DNA of 64,000 bases from Paraglaciecola mesophila (GTDB lineage Bacteria > Pseudomonadota > Gammaproteobacteria > Enterobacterales > Alteromonadaceae): positions 992,001-1,056,000 of the forward strand of contig NZ_CP047656.1 in NCBI RefSeq assembly GCF_009906955.1, read 5' to 3'. Under the pieces are notes generated by a model. That model searched no databases and had not been told where the DNA came from. It saw nothing but the letters and a program-made list of their open reading frames with translations. Position numbers and translations under genes: made by a program. Each line of letters opens with the position of its first letter. Position 1 is the first letter of the stretch. Positions 47,717 through 55,139 of this stretch are shown here, piece by piece.

Positions 47717-48169
47717 ATGATTTTACATCGTTCGCTTCAACTGTTTGCTCTACTGCTCACTGTTTTCGTTATCAGTGCTTGTGACGGTCCTACAAATACA
47801 GGGGCGGGAAAATACGGCATGATGGACACGAATATTCCAGAATACGCTGCCGTACAATTCTTCACGCACATCTATGCTGACGATGATTTAACCGGCGCTC
47901 TAGAATACGCTAGCCCTAAGCTTGCAAGACTGATGAAGTCTTATCGCATTAACCGCAACGTACAGCGACACGTGCTCAACCTAACGTTTGATAAAGTCGA
48001 AATTAAACCCAGCGCAGCGAACGCAGGCCGTAATGAATTTGCCAAAGAAGCCAGTGTCTCTTTGTTTTTTGAAGGCACACTAAATGGTGAAATCGTCAAA
48101 GATCTGCGTCAGGTTAAGCTCATTCGTAGTAAATCAGGATGGAAAGTCGACGAAGTCAGTGTTGAGTAA
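47717..48169 (+). CDS. Small lipoprotein of unknown function
   Basis: A 150-aa protein from the ATG at 47717 with a typical lipoprotein signal (hydrophobic LFALLLTVFV, lipobox VISAC). The mature part has an NTF2-like or DUF4878-like feel: YAAVQFFTHIYADDDLTGALEYASPKLARLM, then beta strands and a KSGWKVDEVSVE end. I do not recognise a named family. An earlier in-frame start (47684) would put a long hydrophilic tail before the signal peptide. It lies 31 bp before the ycaQ-like gene. Confidence 0.75.
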   Translation: MILHRSLQLFALLLTVFVISACDGPTNTGAGKYGMMDTNIPEYAAVQFFTHIYADDDLTGALEYASPKLARLMKSYRINRNVQRHVLNLTFDKVEIKPSAANAGRNEFAKEASVSLFFEGTLNGEIVKDLRQVKLIRSKSGWKVDEVSVE

Positions 48170-48200
48170 CACCCAACACTCCCCTACTTCTGATTAGCAC

Positions 48201-49370
48201 ATGCCAGAGTCGATTTCTCCAGAGCAAGCTCGCAAGCTGGTGTTACATGCTCAGGGCCTGGCCGCCACTAAAAAACGCGGCAAAGCCCTTACTCATACCC
48301 GAGATGCACTGGAATCGTTAGGGTATGTGCAAATAGATACCATCAGCGCCATTGAGCGTGCTCATCATCACACGCTTTGGAATCGTAACCCTGATTATCA
48401 CCCATCGCATCTCACTCAACTGGTCGCACAAAAACACGCATTCGAATATTGGACCCATGCAGCGGCATATCTTCCGATGAAAGATTACCGCTATAGCCTA
48501 CCTCGTAAAGCGGCACTCGCCAGTGGAGAGTTAGATCATTGGTATCCTCGCAATGCCAAATTAATGCAAGAAGTACTTTCGCGTATCAGTAGTGAAGGCC
48601 CTCTCATGGCTAAGGATTTTGAAACCCCAAGCTCCCACGCTAAACGAAAGCCGAAGGACTGGGCCAGTAAACCGGCCAAACAAGCCCTTGAATATCTGTT
48701 TATGCAAGGAGAATTAATGATTAAGGAACGAGTTAATTTTCACAAGGTGTATGAGTTAACCGAACGAGTGCTGCCTACAAGTGTCGATAGGTCTTTTCCC
48801 ACCGAGCAAGAAAACTGGCATTTCTTGATTTGCCGATTTTTGCGCGCTAACGGCTTAGGTCAAGCGAGCGAAATCGCTTATTTGCGCAAGCATACTAAAG
48901 CTGGCGTGCAGCAAACGATAAGTAATATGTTAGAGGCAGGCGAGTTAGTTAACATTCAAGTAGCAGGCACGACTTATGTCACATTACCCCAGTTACTCGA
49001 AACACTTAACCGCCCAGTAAGACGGAGTAAACTGCATATCTTATCACCCTTTGATAATCTGCTTATCCAACGTAAGCGAATGCAGAATTTATTCAATTTT
49101 GATTACTTATTGGAATGCTACGTACCGGCAAGCAAACGACAGTATGGGTATTTCTCGCTGCCCATTTTATGGGATGCAAATCTGGTTGCCAGAATGGATT
49201 GCAAAGTAGATCGCAAGACTAAAGTGCTGCACATACAACATTTAGCGCTTGAACCTAACGTGCGTAAAGTCGATGCATTTCAGCATGCACTGAAAAATGC
49301 CTTACCGGGGTTTCTGACCTTTAATCAATGTCAGGCATATACGCTGCATAAAACCTCACAAGCGCTGTAG
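48201..49370 (+). CDS. YcaQ/AlkX-type winged-helix DNA glycosylase
   Basis: A 389-aa protein of the HTH_42 (AlkZ/AlkX) family made of tandem winged-helix domains. These glycosylases cut damaged bases: AlkZ uses a Q-x-Q and the E. coli YcaQ (AlkX) type uses Q-x-D for unhooking interstrand crosslinks. Here the motif is Q44-I-D46 in LGYVQIDTIS, so it is the AlkX type. The conserved ERAHHHTLWNRNPDY and FEYWTHAAAYLPM segments agree with that. It could be cotranscribed with the lipoprotein gene, although I see no functional link. Confidence 0.88.
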   Translation: MPESISPEQARKLVLHAQGLAATKKRGKALTHTRDALESLGYVQIDTISAIERAHHHTLWNRNPDYHPSHLTQLVAQKHAFEYWTHAAAYLPMKDYRYSLPRKAALASGELDHWYPRNAKLMQEVLSRISSEGPLMAKDFETPSSHAKRKPKDWASKPAKQALEYLFMQGELMIKERVNFHKVYELTERVLPTSVDRSFPTEQENWHFLICRFLRANGLGQASEIAYLRKHTKAGVQQTISNMLEAGELVNIQVAGTTYVTLPQLLETLNRPVRRSKLHILSPFDNLLIQRKRMQNLFNFDYLLECYVPASKRQYGYFSLPILWDANLVARMDCKVDRKTKVLHIQHLALEPNVRKVDAFQHALKNALPGFLTFNQCQAYTLHKTSQAL

Positions 49371-49645
49371 TCAGGCTTACCCTATAAGCACTTACCGTTA
49401 GTAACATCGCCAGCATTTTTTTCGCGCATGTTCGTTTCCTTTTATATTCCATTCCCTTTGAGTTTCTGTGAAACAATGTGGCTTAAAACGCGGTCTGATA
49501 TCTGTGCGATAGGCTTTATAGCAATTCTTTTACATACTAATATGTTGACCTATCAGTACTATGTCATGACTTGTTAATGCGATATAAGTAACATGCAACT
49601 CATGGTTTTCATTCCCCTTTTTACCCTTAGTAGAGAATTCACTTC

Positions 49646-50233
49646 ATGTTACGACTGCCCTATTCTTGGTCTCATTCCCTCGGCCCTCTACTCGTTGTCG
49701 CTGTATCAGTTATGTTATTTGCTGCAGAGCCTAGCAGCAGTATGTGGTTCGCCTTTGACCGCGAAGCCATTGCTCAAGGTCAGTGGTGGCGCTTGTTAAC
49801 AGGTAATTTTTTACATACTAACCTAAATCATTTGCTGCTTAATCTGGCGGCTGTCTTACTGTTATGGTCGCTACATGGCCAATACTATCGTACTGGTCAT
49901 TATGCAATGATGCTCGTAATCCTGTCCCTTGGGGTGAGCTTTGGTTTATATGTATTTGAACCTACCATGCAATGGTATGTTGGCTTGTCAGGAATCTTAC
50001 ACGGAGTATTTGTTTGGGGAGCGTATCAAGATATTAGACATGGTTTAACCAGTGGTTGGATACTCATGATTGGGGTCTGGGCGAAAATTCTAAATGAACA
50101 ACTCTCCGGCCCCAGTGTGGATATCGCCCAACTCATTCAGGCCTCTGTTGCCATTGATGCCCATCTATTTGGCGCTTTTTGCGGCCTCATTATAGTCATT
50201 TGTTCACTTATCAAACTGCAAAAAAGCAGCTAA
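49646..50233 (+). CDS. rrtA: Rhombosortase (rhomboid family intramembrane serine protease)
   Basis: A 195-aa polytopic membrane protein of the short rhomboid type. It has the conserved N-terminal QGQWWRLLTGNFLHTNLNHLLLN segment, the catalytic Ser in GLSGILHG (about 117) and the catalytic His in DAHLFGAFCG (about 172). These fit rhombosortase (RrtA, TIGR03902), which cleaves C-terminal GlyGly-CTERM anchors of secreted proteins in Vibrio and Shewanella. No GlyGly-CTERM substrate is in this window. The start ATG at 49646 lacks a strong ribosome-binding site. Confidence 0.88.
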   Translation: MLRLPYSWSHSLGPLLVVAVSVMLFAAEPSSSMWFAFDREAIAQGQWWRLLTGNFLHTNLNHLLLNLAAVLLLWSLHGQYYRTGHYAMMLVILSLGVSFGLYVFEPTMQWYVGLSGILHGVFVWGAYQDIRHGLTSGWILMIGVWAKILNEQLSGPSVDIAQLIQASVAIDAHLFGAFCGLIIVICSLIKLQKSS

Positions 50234-50278
50234 GCTAACTAGCCTATCTCTCAGTACGCAATGCCATAAGGAAATCAA

Positions 50279-50710
50279 ATGAGCAAAGCCATTGAACTTA
50301 CAGGAACATGCCTGTGTAACGCCGTCAGCATTAACGTCGCTCAGGCTAAACCAGATATAGACGCGTGCCACTGCGGGTCATGTCAAAAGTGGGGCGGCGG
50401 TCCCTTGCTTGCGATTGATTGTGGAACCAAGGTGACTCTCGTGTCAGACGATTCAGTGTCTATCTATGATTCGTCAGATTGGGCCGAGCGGGGGTTTTGC
50501 CGTCACTGCGGAAGTCATCTATTTTATCGTTTAAAAGAAACCCAACAATACATCATGCCGGTCGGACTGTTTGAGATACCGGATACGACTGAAGTGGGTT
50601 TCCATACTCAGATCTTCACCGATGAAAAACCCGCTTTTTACGACTTCGCGAATCAAACCAAAATGATGACTGGCGAAGAGGTATTTGCCGCATTTATGTC
50701 TCAAGAGTAA
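50279..50710 (+). CDS. GFA/CENP-V family protein
   Basis: A 143-aa zinc-binding fold: GTCLCNAVS, CHCGSCQKWGGGP and GFCRHCGSHLFYR supply the cysteine ligands. The family is named for glutathione-dependent formaldehyde-activating enzymes, but most members have no proven activity. It starts 45 bp after the rhombosortase gene with AAGGAAA upstream, and ends before a convergent DUF1328 gene. Confidence 0.88.
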   Translation: MSKAIELTGTCLCNAVSINVAQAKPDIDACHCGSCQKWGGGPLLAIDCGTKVTLVSDDSVSIYDSSDWAERGFCRHCGSHLFYRLKETQQYIMPVGLFEIPDTTEVGFHTQIFTDEKPAFYDFANQTKMMTGEEVFAAFMSQE

Positions 50711-50756
50711 CCGCTAAGATAAACATGCTGATGTTCTAGGCTATCTGTTGCACATA

Positions 50757-50780
50757 AAAAAGGCTGCTCACCGGCAGCCT
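50757..50780 (-). terminator. Terminator of the DUF1328 gene
   Basis: Stem AGGCTGC / GCAGCCT with a 6-nt loop and a short T-run on the minus strand, 18 bp after the DUF1328 stop. Read on the plus strand it could also end the GFA transcript. Confidence 0.65.
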
Positions 50781-50798
50781 ATTTATATATTAAACTTA

Positions 50799-50960
50799 TT
50801 ATACTTTTCGTCGTCCCATCACCACTGAAATAACCAGTAGCACTAGAAATACGAAGAAAATTATTTTCGCGATACCTGCCGCCGAACCAGCAATACCACC
50901 AAACCCTAGTACTGCAGCAACCAATGCGATAATCAGAAAAATAACAGCCCAACGTAACAT
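50799..50960 (-). CDS. DUF1328 small membrane protein (YtjA-like)
   Basis: A 53-aa protein found on the minus strand: starts [20 protein letters not shown], has the [16 protein letters not shown] core and ends VMGRRKV. It is highly hydrophobic with two membrane helices and a basic tail, typical of DUF1328 (UPF0391, E. coli YtjA). AAGGA precedes the ATG by six bases. DUF1328 genes are often stress-induced and sit near CsbD genes; the csbD gene here is about 340 bp away. Confidence 0.92.
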   Translation of the reverse strand: MLRWAVIFLIIALVAAVLGFGGIAGSAAGIAKIIFFVFLVLLVISVVMGRRKV

Positions 50961-51232
50961 AAATATTCCTTTTTAAAGTAAATGGACTTTTACTAAAGCG
51001 TTATTCGTGCCAAGCCAAGTAATAACTTTATACAACCTAAGTAATCATTGGCTTGAAGGCTGTTAGTCGCCTTCAGTATATGCTGATGAACGAGTATAAG
51101 CTGAGCGAAAAAAATGCATAATTTTATTCCCCCCGTGTAACAATTACACAAACTTTTGCGAGCGAATGTACGACGATATTTTGCTTTGGGATGGCTAAAT
51201 CACGTCTGTGGTAAACAAAAACGGTCAGAAGA
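50961..51232. other. Region upstream of the DUF1328 gene
   Basis: Between the DUF1328 start and the csbD terminator, without genes. It contains the inverted repeat GTGTAA-CAA-TTACAC at 51135-51149, a possible operator for the minus-strand DUF1328 promoter. The regulator is unknown. Confidence 0.35.
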
Positions 51233-51270
51233 AATCAAAAAAAACGCCAGCAGAGAATATCTGCTGACGC
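51233..51270 (-). terminator. Terminator of csbD
   Basis: On the minus strand, CGTCAGCAGA / TCTGCTGGCG with a 5-nt loop (one G-U pair) is followed by eight T. It lies 33 bp after the csbD stop. Confidence 0.85.
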
Positions 51271-51302
51271 TTTTTTATTGACGTATTTGAGTGGAGTCGC
51301 GA

Positions 51303-51497
51303 CTAATTATCGAAGAACTCGTCTACTTCGCGCTGAGCTTCTTCCTTAGACTTGCCGTATTTCTCTTGAATTTTACCAACAAGTTCAGTGCGATTGCCTT
51401 CCATCTTATCCAAATCATCATTGGTTAATTCGCCCCACTTTTGTTGGGCTTTACCTTTTAACTGTTTCCAATTACCTTCGGCTTGATCTTGATTCAT
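51303..51497 (-). CDS. CsbD family stress protein
   Basis: A 64-aa hydrophilic four-helix protein with the CsbD signature QAEGNWKQLKGKAQQKWGELTNDDLDKMEGN. Family members are induced in general stress and stationary phase; the molecular role is unknown. Two ATGs occur in tandem; the second (51497) has AGGGAG at the better spacing of six bases. A strong terminator follows. Confidence 0.92.
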   Translation of the reverse strand: MNQDQAEGNWKQLKGKAQQKWGELTNDDLDKMEGNRTELVGKIQEKYGKSKEEAQREVDEFFDN

Positions 51498-51682
51498 CAT
51501 TATCTCCCTTTAATAAAATATTTCGAAAATTCCCCTAACACAAAGTCGTATCAAGGCGTGCTTCAAAAGTAAAAGAGCAATCATTGTGCCAGCGGTAATC
51601 GCGGCTTAGTATTTAATTGAGTAGTAGCAAGAACACGTAAATCTATAGACCGACTGGGAAGGACTGTAATCTGGGAATGAGA

Positions 51683-52138
51683 TCACAGATGCAATAGCAG
51701 TGACATCTGCTCCTTTTTGGGTAACTTATTCACTACCAACTTATATGAATTAAGTATCATACGCTGTAGCTCCCCTTCAGGCAGGCTACCGTCTAATATA
51801 ACGGTATTCCAATGCTGTTTATTCATATGATAACCAGGTAATACTGCACTGAAGACATCCCTGAGCATGATAGCTTCTTGAGGATCGCATTTAAGGTTCA
51901 TCCTATATTCCTGCTTATCATCAGCTTCACTTGCTTGGTTATGTCGACTCACTGCGCCAAAAGCCAAGGTAGCAAACATTTTTCCTTTCACTTTGTAAAC
52001 CGCCACATCAGGGCCAAACGGAAAATCCTCAATTGTTTCTGGAAAGTCCAGCAGCCATTGCCGTGCCTTTTCGCCAACTAGACGACTCGACTTAACAACC
52101 GCCTGATTTTTCGTTAGTTTGATGCTAAATGCTGTCAT
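51683..52138 (-). CDS. MmcQ/YjbR family protein
   Basis: A 151-aa protein from the ATG at 52138. YjbR pattern: FPFGPDVAVYKVKGKMFATLAF, the NLKCDPQEAIMLRDVFSAVLPGYHMNKQHWNTVIL stretch and a C-terminal LVVNKLPKKEQ. The fold is CyaY-like and proposed to bind DNA, but the function is unknown. The C-terminus SLLLHL is short. It is monocistronic and minus strand, with a terminator of the upstream hpt gene behind it. Confidence 0.85.
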   Translation of the reverse strand: MTAFSIKLTKNQAVVKSSRLVGEKARQWLLDFPETIEDFPFGPDVAVYKVKGKMFATLAFGAVSRHNQASEADDKQEYRMNLKCDPQEAIMLRDVFSAVLPGYHMNKQHWNTVILDGSLPEGELQRMILNSYKLVVNKLPKKEQMSLLLHL

Positions 52139-52207
52139 TGGAAATCTACCATACATACAAGACCACATTGAATATTAACTAAAATACCTAGTTTTTCTAA
52201 CACACAC

Positions 52208-52236
52208 AAAAAAGGAGCAACGAAGCTCCTCTTTTT
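52208..52236 (-). terminator. Terminator of the hpt-like gene
   Basis: AGGAGC / GCTCCT with a 6-nt loop and T-runs on both sides; on the minus strand it is followed by seven T. It lies 33 bp after the hpt-like stop. Confidence 0.8.
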
Positions 52237-52268
52237 ACAGCATTTTCAGTGCGCTAGGCACAGCCTAA

Positions 52269-52826
52269 TTAGACCAAAATATCTCTCACGTTAGCGAGGT
52301 CTGTTTTACCATTGATAATCTCATCTGGGGTTAACCCTGAAATTTCATGGGGGAACACCAACCACTCTTCACTTTCGTGAACAAAGTAATCCGGTACTAT
52401 GTCTGTTTTGTTATTCTGCGGTTTGTAGTACGGGCACGCAATACGCACATTTTTCGGCATGTTCGCACGGGACAATTTCTTAATTTGCTTAATAAGCGCG
52501 TCAACACTACGCCCAGAATCAAATACGTCATCTACAATCAACAAGTCATCATCCGCATTGGCGTTTTCAATTAGGTAATGCAAGCCGTGCACTTTAATCG
52601 TTTTAGATTGTTGATCAATTCCGTAATAAGATGATGTACGCACCGCAATATGATCTGTGTCTACTTTCTTAAAATCAAAATATTCTTGAACCGCGATACC
52701 TATTGGGGCACCACCACGCCAGATACCAATAATAAAATGCGGACGAAAACCGTCCTCGTATACCTTTGATGCTAAGCGAAATGAATCTTCTAACAATTGC
52801 TGAGCGGTGATAAATGTTTTTTCCAT
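52269..52826 (-). CDS. Hypoxanthine phosphoribosyltransferase-like protein
   Basis: A 185-aa type I phosphoribosyltransferase from the ATG at 52826. The PRPP-binding loop is DDLLIVDDVFDSGRSVDAL; an early GIWRGGAPIGIAV loop also fits. The C-terminal FVHESEEWLVFPHEI is the hood region. It resembles archaeal-type hypoxanthine or xanthine phosphoribosyltransferases more than E. coli Hpt, so the purine base is uncertain. An upstream in-frame start (52874) would add a 16-residue unmatched tail. It lies 154 bp downstream of lolC on the same strand. Confidence 0.85.
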   Translation of the reverse strand: MEKTFITAQQLLEDSFRLASKVYEDGFRPHFIIGIWRGGAPIGIAVQEYFDFKKVDTDHIAVRTSSYYGIDQQSKTIKVHGLHYLIENANADDDLLIVDDVFDSGRSVDALIKQIKKLSRANMPKNVRIACPYYKPQNNKTDIVPDYFVHESEEWLVFPHEISGLTPDEIINGKTDLANVRDILV

Positions 52827-52980
52827 CGAAAAACCCTTTAAAGCATGGACGACCACTGACTGCTTAGGCAACAAATCAGAGCACGAATATTAAATCATCG
52901 CCCATTATACACTGAAAAAACACAATATGAGACGAGGATTATTGCAAATTTGTGACGCTCTTCAGTCAATTGCTGCAAAT

Positions 52981-54192
52981 TTATTCGTATTTTAACGCGC
53001 TTGCTGGGTCCACCTTGACAGCGCGATAGGCGGGGTAAATACTGGCAGCGAAACACAACAGCAATGAAAATAAAATAAGCAGAACGATTTGGTGCCAATG
53101 CATTTCAATCGGCAGCCCTACTCCCCCTGTCGCCGCCATAATAGGCAAGTCAAACAAGCTCAGTAAATTATTTAATTGGCTAACCAATAACAAGCCCCCT
53201 GCCGCGCCAAACAGTGTGCCTTTTATGCCGTTATATAATCCATTAAACAAAAACACCTGCATAACGCGAGCGCGTGATAGGCCTTGGGTAAGCAAAATAG
53301 CAATGTCTCCCTTTTTCTCTGTGACGACCATCACTAAGGCTGAAACGATGTTAAACGCTGCCACAGCAATAATCAGCACCAACATAAGTGCCATCATGTT
53401 TTTTTCCATTTTAACTGCATCGAACAAAGGGCCTTGGCGTGTGCGCCAATCATCACTACTTAGTCCCATTTCAGTGACTTTGTCCACCACGGATTTGTAC
53501 TCAAATGGGTCTTGCAGAAACAAGCGCGTTTGGGCTATGCGACTGACTTTATTGCGCATTAGTTTAGCGCTGTCGTTGATATTCATTAAAATCACTTTCG
53601 AATCAAGCTCAGAGCCCACATCATAAATACCGATAACCGTAAATAAACGCTGGCTCGGCATTTGTCCAAACGGACCAAATACACTGCCTTGGGCAGATAA
53701 AATACGCGTTTGCTCGCCCAGCCTCAAATCTAAGCGTGTAGACAATGCTCGACCCACGATAATCCCATAGCTACCAGGACTTAAATCGCTAATCTGCCCA
53801 ACCACCATATTTTCAGCGATAATAGAGTGCGCATCAGTGGTTTGCGGTTCAATACCCTGAATCATCACCCCTTCTAGACTTCGGGATGATTGCACTACCC
53901 CTTCTGACTCAATGAATTTACTAGTGGCAACCACACCAGGCAATTGAGATAAGTCTGAAATGATCTGCTCACTCTCGCCTTGCGTATCTACCACTACGTG
54001 AGGTGCAATACCCAAAATGCGATCTTTTAAATCCCCCTCAAAGCCGTTCATCACAGACAAAACGGTGATCAGGGACATTAAACCAAGCGCAATGCCGATA
54101 GCTGAAAATGCGTTGATAAACGCGATGAAATGATTACCTTTTGACGACTTTGCGTAACGCAAACCGATAAAAGCAGAAACAGAGTGAAACAT
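52981..54192 (-). CDS. lolC: Lipoprotein-releasing ABC transporter permease LolC-type
   Basis: A 403-aa permease of the MacB/LolC class. It has TM1 (about 25-48), a large periplasmic domain, and three C-terminal TMs (about 270-300, 315-345, 370-395). It contains GPFGQMPSQRLF, matching the LolA-binding Hook of LolC and not expected in LolE. The NGFEGDLKDRILGIAPHVVV segment is typical. LolCDE extracts lipoproteins from the inner membrane and passes them to LolA. No lolD or lolE lies beside it, unlike in E. coli, so the partner genes must be elsewhere or the gene acts as a LolF-type single permease. Confidence 0.88.
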   Translation of the reverse strand: MFHSVSAFIGLRYAKSSKGNHFIAFINAFSAIGIALGLMSLITVLSVMNGFEGDLKDRILGIAPHVVVDTQGESEQIISDLSQLPGVVATSKFIESEGVVQSSRSLEGVMIQGIEPQTTDAHSIIAENMVVGQISDLSPGSYGIIVGRALSTRLDLRLGEQTRILSAQGSVFGPFGQMPSQRLFTVIGIYDVGSELDSKVILMNINDSAKLMRNKVSRIAQTRLFLQDPFEYKSVVDKVTEMGLSSDDWRTRQGPLFDAVKMEKNMMALMLVLIIAVAAFNIVSALVMVVTEKKGDIAILLTQGLSRARVMQVFLFNGLYNGIKGTLFGAAGGLLLVSQLNNLLSLFDLPIMAATGGVGLPIEMHWHQIVLLILFSLLLCFAASIYPAYRAVKVDPASALKYE

Positions 54193-54537
54193 GCTAGCAA
54201 TAGACTCTTAGCCAAGGGTTAGGGATAATTCAACGTTAATGTTAAATCAGGCAATTTTAGCGCCACGCAATTTTTAACGCCACGCAGGTTTTAGCGCATT
54301 GCATTAATGCAATTAAAAAAGAAGAATAAAACGTCTTCATCAATAATCGTTTAACTCATGGTAAAGTAAAACGTTTTTTGAATAATACGCTCTGGTCATA
54401 ACGCAAACAAGGTTACACTAGGTCAAGTGATGTTATAACGGATATTTACCCTGTAATATCTCAATTAACCTATAAATGGACGATAAAAACCTAAGCTAAA
54501 GCCACGGTAACCAAAGACATCCAGTTTCGGAGAATAC
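54193..54537. other. Divergent region lolC / pilZ
   Basis: A 345-bp gap with no gene. It contains a perfect 14-bp palindrome TTGCATTAATGCAA (54299-54312) and a short direct repeat TTTTAGCGCCACGCA / TTTTTAACGCCACGCA just upstream of it. These could be operator sites. Promoters for both genes are expected here. Confidence 0.4.
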
Positions 54538-55134
54538 ATGCACGGCACCAGCCTCGAAGAAAAGCAGCAACAATTCAATGCGTTCTTTACCATAGAACAT
54601 GCCATACGGGTGAACGTTAAAGCCGTAGCAGCTGGCTTTTCTTTGCCCGATGCCGATGATCTAGGCGAGCATATGCCCTACGCGTTTCGTGTGGCCAGTG
54701 AAGCAACCTCAATGGATGCTCAAACGCTACGCACCTTGCGTAATATGGGTGAGCATGGTGAAGAGTTGGCCAGCTTTTTAAATGCACAATCGCGTAAAAT
54801 CGACTTATTAATGTCCCTCGTATTGCAACAGCAAGATGATCCCAGCCAAGCATACGAGTCAGTCAAATTTGGGGGTGGCGGCATCATCGTTAAGTGCGAC
54901 GAACCCTTCGAGCTTGAGCAAATCATCGAATTAAAGCTTTTTTTGAAAGAAGAAGCCTCCGCCATTTTCTGTTTCGGCGAAGTCATTGGATGCGAGCAGG
55001 TAGGCGAGCACTATCACGTATCACTTATTTACAACTGCATCCGTGAAGAAGATCAAGACCTTCTGGTACGAGCAAGTTTACATCTTCAAACAGCGCAACT
55101 GCGAAAACGCGCCAAGCAACAAAAGAACGACTAA
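54538..55134 (+). CDS. PilZ-like domain protein with degenerate binding motif
   Basis: A 198-aa protein with an N-terminal helical region (1-105) and a C-terminal PilZ-like beta barrel (about 108-180, YESVKFGGGGIIVKCDEPF... ELKLFLKEEASAIFCFGEVIG). The c-di-GMP signature R-x3-R ... D/N-x-S-x2-G is not evident: the expected DxSxxG is replaced by VKFGGGG. It may therefore be a non-binding PilZ. It lies 5 bp before mfd, an arrangement typical of Alteromonadales, and is likely cotranscribed with it. Confidence 0.75.
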   Translation: MHGTSLEEKQQQFNAFFTIEHAIRVNVKAVAAGFSLPDADDLGEHMPYAFRVASEATSMDAQTLRTLRNMGEHGEELASFLNAQSRKIDLLMSLVLQQQDDPSQAYESVKFGGGGIIVKCDEPFELEQIIELKLFLKEEASAIFCFGEVIGCEQVGEHYHVSLIYNCIREEDQDLLVRASLHLQTAQLRKRAKQQKND

Positions 55135-55139
55135 TTTAC

